64,000 nt of DNA from Chionoecetes opilio (Eukaryota; Arthropoda; Malacostraca; Decapoda; Majidae), in NCBI GenBank assembly GCA_016584305.1, contig JACEEZ010019105.1, positions 71,179 through 135,178 of the forward strand, in the 5' to 3' direction. The notes under the pieces were generated by a model, which worked only from the letters and a program-made list of their open reading frames with translations, had not been told where the DNA came from and ran no database searches. Both the position numbers and the translations under genes were made by a program. Below are positions 21,295 through 31,420 of the stretch, one piece after another; position 1 is the stretch's first letter, and every line of letters begins with the position of its first letter.

Positions 21295-21384
21295 GGAACT
21301 GTCACCGCAAATAGAAACACTCGCCGACGAGGAAAATTGGAACACTCGCCGACGTCTGGGAGAATTCCTATTGGCGACAGTTCC
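21295..21384. mobile_element. Very short inverted-repeat element, second copy
   Basis: A 90-bp segment with ends GGAACTGTCACC and GGCGACAGTTCC. Internally, acactcgccgacg occurs twice. Confidence 0.55.
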
Positions 21385-22215
21385 AGATACCAATGGATTG
21401 ATACTGCATATAAATATTCTCCTGATATTAGATTAGATTATTGTTGCCTTCAACATGCGTTAGGAAAATGTGGATTTACGGACCAAGAAAAATGAGCGAA
21501 AATTGTAGGTTAGTATGAAGGGTGTGGCAACGTGACAGATTTATTGGCTGGTTTTGCTTGATTGTTAGTATGTAAGGCAGTGTAAGGCAATCTTATTATA
21601 TCATGTAGCCCCAGTGTTGTCTGTGATAGGTAGGTGACATAATGCTAATATGGTATATTTTCCTTATTGTTCACCACTGAATTCGAGGACAAAACTTTTA
21701 TTTAACTGAATTGCTTTGATGTGTTTTGAATTTATCTGGCACTCTTTTTTTGGCAGGAATCAATGACCATAATTACCGCCCGTTTGGTTATTTGATAGGG
21801 CTTGTGTTTAATAGTGCTCAGGCCATTCATCATATACACAATAGGGTACTAAAGGATTTGTTATCTTGAGGGTTAATATGTAACAATAGGAGGATATTAT
21901 TATTATTAAATAATGCAAAGGTTACATGGGCACATAAATACTGAGAATAGGCAGGCATGTATGGTAAAAACTTGTGTATTATTGAACGGATATTGCTTGT
22001 ATAGCTAAATAGGAAGCATATTGATAAATCTCTTTGCATCAAATTCGCATCCAATGAATGCTCGTATGATAAAATCATAGTGTAAAAATGTTCAATCCAG
22101 TTCCCTTAAGCGATAGTTACTAGATTATAACTATATTATGCTCTCGTTATATGACCATTCATTGCTCTCGTCATACGAGCATGTGTTATGCGAGAATCTG
22201 ATGATATGAGACTCT
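21385..22215. other. AT-rich spacer
   Basis: No gene, RNA or repeat unit was recognised here. Confidence 0.45.
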
Positions 22216-22223
22216 TTAATTTG

Positions 22224-22770
22224 GGTATTATTCTAGTGTTTGGCCATACTCCCCCTCTCCCACAAAACAAGCTTGGGGACCTGGGGGAATGCGGGATATT
22301 GGCTGGGGTACAAAATATGCGTCGCAACCACATAGTTTTGAGTTAGGGGTGTTGAAAAAAATTCCTAGATCTAGGGAATATTCATTGGATTTCTTCCGAG
22401 TCTAGAAACGTGTGAACCTGCCAATCCTCACAGAATGATGACCGAAGTGTCGAGAACCCCCTCAACCCCCGCCAGGAGGTTAGGTTAGGGTAGGTTATAT
22501 TTGGTTAGGTTAGGTTAGGCTAGATTTGGTTAGGTTAGGTTATCGGTGGGTCAAGCCCCTCGCTAGGTTAGGTTAGTCTTGGTTAGGCAAATTTTTCTAG
22601 ATATAAGGAAAATACCCTCGATCTAGGGAATTTTACCCCCCCTACACAACTCTTAAATTACGCCTTTCCGATGCATAATTTGTTAACCACCCGAAAACCT
22701 CGCATTCCCACAGATCCCCAAACTTGTTTGGGGGAAGTGGGAGAGTATGGGCAAACACTAGAAATTTACC
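22224..22770. mobile_element. MITE with long TIRs and an 8-bp target duplication
   Basis: The element is flanked by TTAATTTG at 22216-22223 and 22771-22778. Its ends are inverted: GGTATTATTCTAGTGTTTGG at the left, and GGTAAATTTCTAGTGTTTGC on the other strand at the right, with similarity extending about 75 bp inward. The interior holds TTAGG-like repeats (about 22480-22590). An 8-bp duplication fits hAT, P or Merlin-type elements; the ends alone do not decide. Relatives lie at 6293-6790, 14568-14690, 39100-39215 and 40490-40680. Confidence 0.78.
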
Positions 22771-22778
22771 TTAATTTG

Positions 22779-23066
22779 CACCATTTACTCATTATCTGAG
22801 CATATTTTCAATGCTATGAGTGTTTTAATGGCAATATCTCTTAACTTTTCATTGATTTTGTGTCAAAATTCCCATTTATTTGTTATATAAGTAGGCTCCG
22901 CGGAACGTATCTGCTCATATCATCGCAAGTATACCATACAGTAAACCATGGTTGTTGATTTTTTTTATTTACAAAAAAATACTAATAATATCCAATTTAT
23001 TTTATTTAAGTAGGATTTATTTGATATAAATCGATATTTTTATTTCTGTGTGGGTTGTCACCGGGA
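22779..23066. other. AT-rich spacer
   Basis: Nothing recognised. Confidence 0.4.
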
Positions 23067-23415
23067 GGCGACCGTAGTGTAACGGTAGCACGTCCGCCCG
23101 TCAAGTGGAAGGTCTTGGGTTCGATCCCCGAGCGGTGCCTGCCTTTTCGGTGAACCCCCTACCTCTAACATGGCGCAGTGAGTAGGATCCAGAGCGTTCA
23201 GTGTGGCCGTAGCCTAAGAGACAATCTGGCGTGGAGGAGGCCAAGGGAGTGACCACAAGGCTCGTGGCTGGGGCAAATTAATGTCTCCTGTCGAGAGTTG
23301 CTTGGTATGGGAAGGGAGCCTGCATGGGGACTCGCGCGTGGTGACCCCCGAGAGTGGCGTCGTAGGGTGGGCGAGGCGACGCGCCCCCCGGCGTATGCCC
23401 CCAATTGATAATGGT
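23067..23415 (+). repeat. tRNA-derived SINE with a LINE-derived 3' tail
   Basis: The head (23067-23140) carries a pol III A box (TAGTGTAACGG) and B box (GGGTTCGATCC) in a degenerate cloverleaf. The anticodon loop is like tRNA-Asp (GTC), but position 33 is C and there are acceptor-stem mismatches. From 23214 (taagagacaatctggcgtgg) the sequence becomes the last roughly 200 bp of the LINE family seen at 29290-30165 and 62277-63273. That part includes the ORF2 C-terminal codons (RELLGMGREPAWG, RRRVGEAT, ending APN-stop). A tail shared with a LINE is the classic sign that the SINE uses that LINE's enzyme. Confidence 0.72.
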
Positions 23416-23486
23416 GATGGTATTTATGAGGCAGCATTGCAGCACATTCACGTAAGACAACAATTTATAAGCAAAGTTGAATTAGG

Positions 23487-23706
23487 ATGATTGACCACCT
23501 GCATTTGCAGCAGACTTCAAATTTTCCTCCTTCAATTGATAAAAATCTTGATTCACAGAGAACAATGGTACGCAAAGGTAAGGATCCCTGGCTGCATGTG
23601 CAGCAGCTTTCCCACTACATCAGAACTGAAGAGTTCTTGGATTCAGTGGATCTTAAAGAAAAACCTGCCATGAAGCATGCTGCTGCTGGACATTTTGTGC
23701 TTGAAG
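23487..23706 (+). CDS. Exon 1 of an integrase-like protein
   Basis: The frame runs from ATG 23487 to a donor GAAG|GTAAGCC. The product includes DPWLHVQQLSHYIRTEEFLD and MKHAAAGHFVLEG. The exon ends in phase 1, which fits the acceptor of the exon at 24315. A later ATG at 23567 is an equally good start, since the first 27 residues look less protein-like. No domain is recognised in this exon by itself; its meaning comes from exon 2. Confidence 0.6.
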
Positions 23707-24314
23707 GTAAGCCACACACTAGTTCTCTTATTATTATTTATGACTGATTGCAGTGCTCCTCCATACCACTCCACTAGACTTATCAACTACTTTTGATTCC
23801 TCAAATGAGGGAGCATATTTTAGCATGCAAGTACAGTGCTTTCTCGCTATTTAACAGAGATGGTTACTGAAAAAACTTTGCGGATTGCGATTCGTCGAAT
23901 TGTGAATTGAACTTTCCATGAAAAAGAATTGGAAACATTCTAAGGCCAGTCAACCTTACCCTATAAAATGACCAATTTCAAAATTATTACCATAACTTAA
24001 TATATAACAATTTACCCAAATAATTTGTTTCTGTTCATCAATTAGTTTAACCATTATGAGACAGTACCCATCATTTGGCAGATATGTTTAAAAACTGTCC
24101 AAAGGAAGGGTTATCTTTGTGACTACCCTATATTGTAAACATTTGTACCCATTTTAGATATATATACTCATGAAGGGTCATTGATTCCTTATCTCCTTAG
24201 GGTCTCTTGGCATGGCTTGTAATGGTATAGTCCTAGTCTTTATAATTATATTTAATGCTATTTATGAAAAGTGAAGTACATAAGTTAAGTAATTGGATAT
24301 TTTCTCATGTACAG

Positions 24315-24514
24315 GGACCAACATCTATTTCTGCGGCGCAGAAAAGGACGGCCATCCTGGAAAAAAGAGGCTTTTGGTAGAAGACCAACAAAAAATGAAG
24401 CATGCTCTGGAGGAGGCACACGATAAAAATGGACATCTAGGCACTCGTGGCACCCAAGGCAAACTCGCCAGTCACTATTATTGGTTGTCGATGACTGAGG
24501 ATGTAAGGAAATGG
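24315..24514 (+). CDS. Exon 2: integrase-type H2C2 zinc-binding domain
   Basis: The acceptor TGTACAG and donor TGG|GTAAGT bound a 200-bp exon whose phase matches exon 1. It encodes FCGAEKDGHPGKKRLLV, then LEEAHDKNGHLGTRGTQGKL and YYWLSMTEDVRKWV. This is the first half (two histidines) of the H2C2 zinc-binding domain found before the DDE core in Gypsy/Ginger integrases and in domesticated relatives such as GIN1 and KRBA2. The cysteine pair would be in the next exon. An intron within the domain and intact splice sites favour a host or DNA-transposon (Ginger-like) gene over an LTR retrotransposon. Downstream exons are not visible; the following 680 bp is a (TA)n array. Confidence 0.65.
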
Positions 24515-24557
24515 GTAAGTTGATAAGTAAGCTAGGACTTACAGTGAGGGTTTACTA

Positions 24558-24566
24558 AGTATATAT

Positions 24567-24632
<66 letters not shown>

Positions 24633-24813
24633 GATATATAATTATTAGATATAATAATAAAATTAACTTATATATAACTTATATATAATATAATATATAT
24701 ACTTATATTATATATATACTATATAAATATAATATATATATATATATCTTAGATATTAGATATATATTATATATATACTAGATATATATATAGATATATA
24801 CTATTATATATAT

Positions 24814-24850
<37 letters not shown>

Positions 24851-25043
24851 TATAGATATATATAATAAATTAGTATATATATATGATATATATATATAGA
24901 TTAATATATATTATAAATATATATACTAATATAATATATATGTTATAATTATATATTATTATATATATATATTATATATATATATATATATAATATATTA
25001 ATATATATATATAAATATAATATATAGATAGATATATATTATT

Positions 25044-25075
<32 letters not shown>

Positions 25076-25190
25076 ATATATATATAATTATATAATAAAT
25101 ATATATAAGAAATATATATAATAATGATATATATATAATATATATATAATAAATAGTATATATATATATAATATATATATAATATATATT
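24558..25190. repeat. (TA)n-rich low-complexity array
   Basis: About 630 bp of imperfect TA dinucleotides with few other bases, lying in the putative intron after the integrase-like exon. Confidence 0.95.
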
Positions 25191-25504
25191 GATACTTTCC
25201 CTCTCTCCCTTCTCTCTTTTCTTCCCCCGCCTCTCCCTCTCTTTTCTGCCCTCTGTCCCTCTTTCCTTCTTCCCGCTCCCTCCCTTTCCCCCCCTCCCTC
25301 CGCTTTCTCAGCCCCCTGCCAGCCCATCTCAGTTCACTATGCACAAAACTCTCCTCCCCCACCCTTTTTTTCCCGCCTGTCCTCCCCTGCGCCGCTCCTT
25401 GTGCTCCCCGCTTTCGCGGTCCGGCAGAGTCCGATCGGACGATCTGCCTCCGCCTCTGCGAAGCATGAGACGCCCGGCCCTAACCCTGACAGTTTTTTGT
25501 CTCG
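25191..25504. other. Polypyrimidine tract and GC-rich patch
   Basis: C/T-rich to about 25335, then a mixed GC-rich patch (25380-25480) with no supported gene. Confidence 0.6.
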
Positions 25505-26103
25505 CACATTGTAATTTCAGACCAGAACGTAATTCCCATGTAATTTCAGACCTCCCCAGAACGTAATTCTCATTCGTAAATTGAAGGCCCAGAAACGTAA
25601 TTTCCATTGTAATTTGAGCCCAGAACGTAATTCCCATTGTAATTTCAGACCCTAGAACGTAATTTCCATTATATTGAGACCAGAACGTAATTCCCATTGT
25701 AATTTGAGACCCAAAAGAAACGAAGTTCCATTGTAATATGAGGCCCAGAACGTAAATTCCCATTGTAATTGAGACCTAAACGTAATTCCCACTTCTAATT
25801 TGAGCCCAAGCAAGGTAAATTCCCATTGTAATTTGAGACCCTAGAACGTAAATTTCCCATTGTAATTTGAGACCCAGAACGTAATTCCATTCGTAATTTG
25901 AGACCCAGAAACGTAATTCCCATGTTTAATTGTGCACCATTAGACGCTTGTTAGTGACTATAAGAATGTTTTATAGCTATGACCTGTTTAGTATCTTTGT
26001 CACACTAACGCATGTGGTATATTCAGTGACTTTTCGTATTTTATGGCTGTCAAAGACCCATTTTATATAGCCAAAGGAAAAAGATTGGGCGTGAAGGCGC
26101 TAA
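25505..26103. mobile_element. TTAA-type MITE copy with 5' end expanded into a minisatellite
   Basis: About 14-15 units of roughly 29 bp (core cccagaacgtaattcccatt, then gtaatttgaga) run from 25505 to 25930. They are followed by the remainder of the MITE seen once at 16734-16937 (gacctgtttagtatc, ggtatattcagtgactttt) and an eroded 3' end near 26095. A (CTA)n tract and a second partial 3' end (gatctgggcgttgaaggag) follow at 26110-26262. Confidence 0.82.
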
Positions 26104-26150
26104 CATTACTTACTAATACTACTACCTATCACACTACCACTACACTACTA

Positions 26151-26186
<36 letters not shown>

Positions 26187-26262
26187 ACCACCAACTACTC
26201 CACCACCACTACCACTACTACTTACTTACTACTACTACTAGATCTGGGCGTTGAAGGAGTTA

Positions 26263-26690
26263 GTTTCAATGTTTATAATATTTTGTTCAAAATCAGTCAT
26301 TCCAACATTTCCTAACACCTGAGGAAAAGTAGGGGTGGGTAGTGCAATGGGGGGCGTGGCTTGGGTAGTTATTAAGGGGGGGGTGGCGACGGGGGGGGGC
26401 ACAGCTGGGTATGGGGGGCGCTAAGCACCACTGTTACTAAGGGCCATTCTGATGTTACATAGAAGGGTATTAGCGACTGTATAGAAGCTTGTAGGGTATA
26501 TGATAAGATCAGTATTAGAGGTGGTCTCTCTCTCTCTCTCTCTCCTCTTCATAGGAAATAAGGAAGGGGTTAGGTTTCGAAGCAGTGTTACCGAGTTGAC
26601 TTGCTTGAGAAATCTGAATGAGCGCCAGTCGGAAGCGAGCCTCTAGTGCCGAGCAAGACGTGTGTGTGCTTAGGGCCTTTTAGGCTAGAA
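26263..26690. other. Spacer with G-rich patch
   Basis: Bases 26330-26420 contain several G runs (ggggggcg, gggggggg, cgggggggggc) that could form a G-quadruplex. A (TC)n tract lies at 26526-26543. The same order recurs at 55180-55600. No gene. Confidence 0.55.
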
Positions 26691-27785
26691 CAGACACACC
26701 CCACCACACCCCACACCACCACCACACCACACCACACCACACACCACCACCCCACACCACCACCCACAGCGACCACCACCACACCACACCACCACCACAC
26801 CACCACCACACCAACCACACCACCACCACCCCACAACACACACGACAGCCACCACCAACCACACCACACACACCACACCACACCACCACCCCACACTAGC
26901 ACCACCACCTACCACCACCAACCCCCACCACCACACACCACAACACACCCACACTAAGCACACACCACAACAGCCACACCACCACCACCACCACACCACA
27001 CCACACCACCACCCCACACTAGCACCACAACACCACCACCACACACCACCACCACCCCACCACCACAGAACCAACCACCACCACACACCACCACACCCCA
27101 CACTAGCACCAACCACCACCACCACCACAGCCACCACCACCACCACCACCACACAGCCACCACCACACAGCCACCACCACCACCACACACCACCACCACC
27201 ACCACACATAGGCACCACCACCCCCACACTAGCAACACACAAACCCAGCACCACACACTAGCACCACCACCACCACACACTAGCACCCACCACCACCACC
27301 ACACTAGCAACCCCACCACCACCACCCACCACAGAACCATGACAACCACAGCCAACACCACAGCCACCACCACCACCACACAACCACCACCACACCACAG
27401 TCACCACCAACCCCACAACACCACCACCACCACAGCCACCACCACCCCACACAGCCACCCCACCACCACCACCACCACACACCACACCACCACCCACACA
27501 ACACCACACCACCACCCACACACCACCACCACCACAAAGCCACCACCACCACCACCACCATCCACAGTCACCACCACAGCCACCACCACCACCACAACAC
27601 ACACCACCCAGCCACCCACCACCACACCACACTACCACCACTACCACCACCACCCAAGCAACACGACCCCAGACTACCCCCCCCCCTAAACACCACCCAC
27701 CACCAACAACCACCACCACAAGCCACCACACAACCACCACACACTACCAACCACACCACCGCCACCACCACCCCACACCACACCC
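26691..27785. repeat. (CAC)n / (ACC)n array, about 1.1 kb
   Basis: Imperfect CAC repeats with a recurrent longer word ccccacactagcaccaccac. The long ORFs in all frames (poly-Val/Gly/Trp on one strand, poly-Thr/Pro/His on the other) are artefacts of the repeat. A homologous array lies at 55605-57290. Confidence 0.93.
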
Positions 27786-28100
27786 TTACCAGTAAACGAC
27801 GATTCAACACAGTCGGTCTGCAGAAAAAAAAAGTCGTTTCGTGCAATATATTTTTGCTTATTGAGTAAAATTTAAAAGAAAACATTAGTGAAAGTTTCAT
27901 CAGGATATAAATTTTAATTAATAAAATCTACAAGCATTTATATTCCATCATCACAAAGTAAACAATGTCAATCAGGCACTAGTAATAATTCCAGTTCAAC
28001 ATAAATTATCAGTACAAAAAATTGATGCTACAGAAAGTCGTCAATATTATTAACAATGAGTAAATAAATGACAACAAAATAGAATATACTGTATCAACAT
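27786..28100. other. AT-rich spacer shared with 57291-57595
   Basis: Collinear with the third module copy (gattcaac, gtcgtttcgtgcaat, caatcaggca words). No gene. Confidence 0.55.
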
Positions 28101-28612
28101 ATTCTATCTCTCTCTCACCCAACACACTTTCTCTGGTCTCTCTCTCTCACACACTTTCTCTGGGCTCTCTCTCTCTCTCACACAATTTCTCTGGCTCTCT
28201 CTCTCTCACACAACTTTCTCTGGCTCTTCTCTCTCATCACACACACTTTCTCTGGCTCTCACACCCACACACTGTCTCTGGCTCTCCCAGATGAAGACAA
28301 ATAAAATATTAAGTATACAAACTATACCCCTCTCTCTCTTCTTCCTACACTCTGGCTCTTCTCTCTCTCTTTTCTCTTTTCCTCCTCTCTCTCTCTTCTC
28401 TCTCTCTCTCACCTTTGGCTCTATCTGTCCTCCTAGCTCACACCTTGTCTCTCTCTCACACTTTCGCTGTTCTCTCTCTGGCCTCCTCTCTCTCTACACA
28501 CTTTCTCTGTCTCTCTTGTCCTCCTCTCTCTCACACAACATTTCTCTCTCTCACACTTTCTATGTTCTCTCTCACTTTCTGTATCGTGTTCCTTCTCTCT
28601 CTCTCTCACATG
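28101..28612. repeat. (TC)n array with a roughly 30-bp CACTTTCTCTGGCTC higher unit
   Basis: A (TC)n tract regularly interrupted by cacacactttctctggctct. A homologous array lies at 57600-58090. ORFs are artefacts. Confidence 0.9.
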
Positions 28613-28759
28613 TCTACGTATTGGACTAACTGTTAACAAGACTATTTATCTTAACAGTGTTTGACATCTGTGAGGAAACAGCCAGAAGGACTCAACAGCC
28701 AGTCTACACCACAGTTTTCTCAACAATCACACACCACCACCCCACAATCCTCAAGCCGC

Positions 28760-29135
28760 ACACACACCAGAAGAGTGACGGCGGTGAAGGTGGAGGTCTT
28801 AGCGCCGGCTCCACCAGTCCCCTTGTTACGGCCGACGCTTGCCGCCTGCACACGACCCCCAAACAGTGACGTCCACCACACCACCGCTGTTGGCTTTGTA
28901 GTGGTCACGGTCTTTAGGGGTCAAATGCAAAAACTGCCTGCACAAGACTGACATCTGATGACCTCTAAGGTGTTACAGGTTAGTTCACAGCACAGGGCGA
29001 AGGTGAGAGGACTGATGTTTGCTGTAAACAACTTACCACCACTGTAGTATGCTGGCTCATCTAGTGTACAGGACAGGTGTTCTAGTAATTGCAAATACAT
29101 GATCAGTTTTTAGAGGAGCTAGTCAAGATATTTAA
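28760..29135. repeat. Inverted copy of the 16960-17285 segment
   Basis: It reads as the reverse complement of 16960-17285 and of 31440-31765 (words gaccactacagcc, cctaaaggc, gtgacgtc, tgatgacctct). It therefore forms a long inverted pair with 31440-31765 inside the same module. Confidence 0.7.
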
Positions 29136-29289
29136 CTTTCAAGATTTTCACTACATGTCATTACTATGGAATACTGCCCGGAGCTTAGCAAAAAGGAAAT
29201 CACGAGAAGACTAAACTCGCTTGCCGTGTGTGTATTGTATGCGACGTATTTGGCCGTGTTAACAGTACATCTAGCAGTGACAACCGGTG

Positions 29290-30165
29290 TCTTACAGTAC
29301 ATCCATCATCATTGGGGGCGGCGGTCGCCTCGCCCACCCTACGACGCACTCCCGGGGACACCACGGGCGAGTCCCATGCAGGCTGCCTTCCCACACCAAG
29401 CAGTCCCCATGCAGGACTGCCTTCCCACACCAAGCAGTCCCATGCAGGTGCCTTCCACACCAAGCAGTCTAGCCTTCCCATACCCAAGCAGTCACCAGCA
29501 GGGGCTGCCTTCCACACACAAGCAGTCACTCATGCAGGCGGCCTTCCCCACCAAGCAGTCCCCAGCAGGCTGCCTTCCCACACCAAGCAGTATCCTGCAG
29601 GCTGCCTTCCCACACCAAGCAGTCCCCATTGCAGGCTGCCTTCCCACACCAAGCAGTCTCCATGCAGCTGCTTCCCACACCAAGCCCCCCCCAGTCCCCA
29701 TGCAGGCTGCCTTCCCACACCAGGCAGTCCCCTTGGCAGGTGCTTCCCACACCAAGCAGTTCCCCTTGCAGGCTGCTTCCCACACAAGCAGCTTATCGAC
29801 AAGAAGCCAATTCAACTTGCCCCAGCCCGAGCCTTGTGGGCGGCCCACTTGGCCTCCTCACGCCGGATTGTCTCTTACAGATTTTACAACCCGAGGGAAG
29901 GATCGGTTTCAGGGTAGCGTGCCACTTGCCCCATATAGCCCAAGTTGGCGTGACGGACTATGCAGGTAATGGCCTCGATTCAGTCTCACGTTGCAATCGC
30001 TGGTTTGACACGCTAATCATCCCACCGATACCCATGATTCTGCTAAGACACTTTATTACCAGAGATCGATTCGGTTTTCAAGTCGCTATTTAGTCCATGT
30101 CTCACAACCATAGAGTGAAGGGACAAGGATCACAAGCCATCTTGAAGAACCGAGGAGGAGGAGGA
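29290..30165 (-). pseudogene. LINE ORF2 3' end, with an internal tandem array
   Basis: On the minus strand the region runs from an endonuclease/RT C-terminal motif (LYGCETWT, about 30090-30120) through GYRW- and ARYPETDPS-like stretches, broken by indels. It continues to the terminal codons (LLGVGRQPAWD, RRRVGEAT, PND, about 29310-29400). Between about 29375 and 29810 the codons for (C/R)-x-V-W-E-G-S-L-H-G are repeated in tandem. The 3' end falls at a short ATG-rich tail, not poly(A), as in RTE-like clades. The clade is not certain. Confidence 0.72.
29375..29810. repeat. 33-bp minisatellite inside the LINE 3' end
   Basis: About 12-13 imperfect copies of a unit with the core caggctgccttcccacacca followed by agcagtccccatg. 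Single-copy LINE relatives (23280-23340, 63130-63200) contain this segment once. The length being a multiple of three keeps one frame partly open, which explains the long ORFs on both strands. Confidence 0.88.
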
Positions 30166-30699
30166 GTTGTATAGAAGTTAATGAGATTGTCTGAACATAT
30201 AAGTTTTCTCTCCTCTCTCTCTCTCTCTCAGCCACAGTGCTTCCCCACAGTATATTAACAACACAGGCGACACACAGCCTCCAACAACACACACATTTGA
30301 CACAATCATGCCAGCAATACCCGTGACAGTTGTCTGCCCTGTAGTGCCAGTACAGTGTGTGGTTTTACGTCTAAATAAACTTGCCCCCAACACATTACTT
30401 GTCTGTAATATCCCAATGCAGTCTGTCTCCGAGAGGCTGCCAGGGCATTTGCTATTTTTTTTTTATATTTAACTGAAAAACACTCAACTTTTGCCTCACT
30501 ATACAGTATGTTATTTATTTGATTATAATATTAAATGTATTCAATATTATTATGATGATAATAATATATTGCATTAGTTAATCATCTATATATGTAGTGT
30601 AATATGTCACTGATCTGTTCTGTGTCGGACTGTAACTTTTTCTTGATCAAAGGTTTGATTTGATACATTATTTATGTCTAACTCCACTCACACATGGGA
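30166..30699. other. Spacer shared with copies at 15600-16220 and 61400-62060
   Basis: Collinear with the other two module copies (ctgtctccgagaggctgcc, caacttttgcctcactatac). Here the T-rich minisatellite is reduced to a short T run at 30455. Confidence 0.6.
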
Positions 30700-31080
30700 T
30701 ACTATACAGTCTATTTTGTTATTATGTATGGTCTAAAATGCAGTCAGGAAGCCCACGCCCCCTGCTGCCCTTCTATGCTACGGGGCAGCTGATTGTGCAT
30801 TCTCGTATCTATCACCACCAATCACAATATCTTCACTAACAGCGGCGTGACCACTGCACACAGGCAATCTTCACTACAGAGGGTGTTTTGATTTTGTCAA
30901 CCCTTGAGTGAAGATTGCTCAGTCCAGGTCACGCCGCTGGTGAAGTAGTGAAGACTATTGTGCTTGGTAGTGATAACAAGGAGGAATGCACCAATCAGCG
31001 CCCCGTAGCACTAGAAGGGCAGGCAGGGGGGTGGCTTCCTGACTGCCATTTTGACCATAATCAAAATAGACTATACACTA
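30700..31080. mobile_element. Foldback/MITE, second copy
   Basis: Same inverted arms as at 16222-16595 (aaaatgcagtcaggaagccc, and tggcttcctgactgcc in reverse), with scattered one-base gaps. Confidence 0.8.
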
Positions 31081-31214
31081 TTATATTTTATAAAATCCAA
31101 CTATGAATCACCACTGGAGAAGTAACTCATGGTTTTGACTTCTAAAATATATGTAGCTAATAAAAATATTGCCGTTCCATAAGAAGTGTTTTTTAATGAA
31201 TGCTACTATTCTTA

Positions 31215-31420
31215 ATTAACACATGAGCCAGAACGTAATTGCAGTGTAATTTGTGTACAATTAGACGATTTTTTAGTGACTATAAGCAATGTTTTATAGC
31301 TATGACCGGTTTAGTATCCTTGTCACTAACTCGTGTTGTATATTCAGTGGTACTTTCCTTATTTTATGGCTAACAAACAGACCATTTAATATAGCGAAGG
31401 AAAAGATATCAAGGGGTTAA
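31215..31420. mobile_element. TTAA-type MITE, further single-unit copy
   Basis: Matches 16734-16937 with one 5' unit only (gccagaacgtaattgcagtg) and ends in caaggggttaac. The left TTAA is preserved as taattaac. Confidence 0.68.

Noticed and set aside
23067..23140. Functional tRNA-Asp gene
   Set aside because: The A and B boxes are good, but position 33 is C, the acceptor stem has mismatches, and the sequence continues as a SINE.
26588..27740. Long ORFs rich in Val/Gly/Trp (minus) or Thr/Pro/His (plus)
   Set aside because: They are translations of the CAC array in every frame; no start context, splice sites or conserved domain. The same applies to 55577-57346.
29166..29969. 267-codon plus-strand ORF, His/Pro/Ser-rich
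   Set aside because: It is the antisense of the LINE-derived 33-bp array; the real similarity is on the minus strand. The same applies to 58733-59518.
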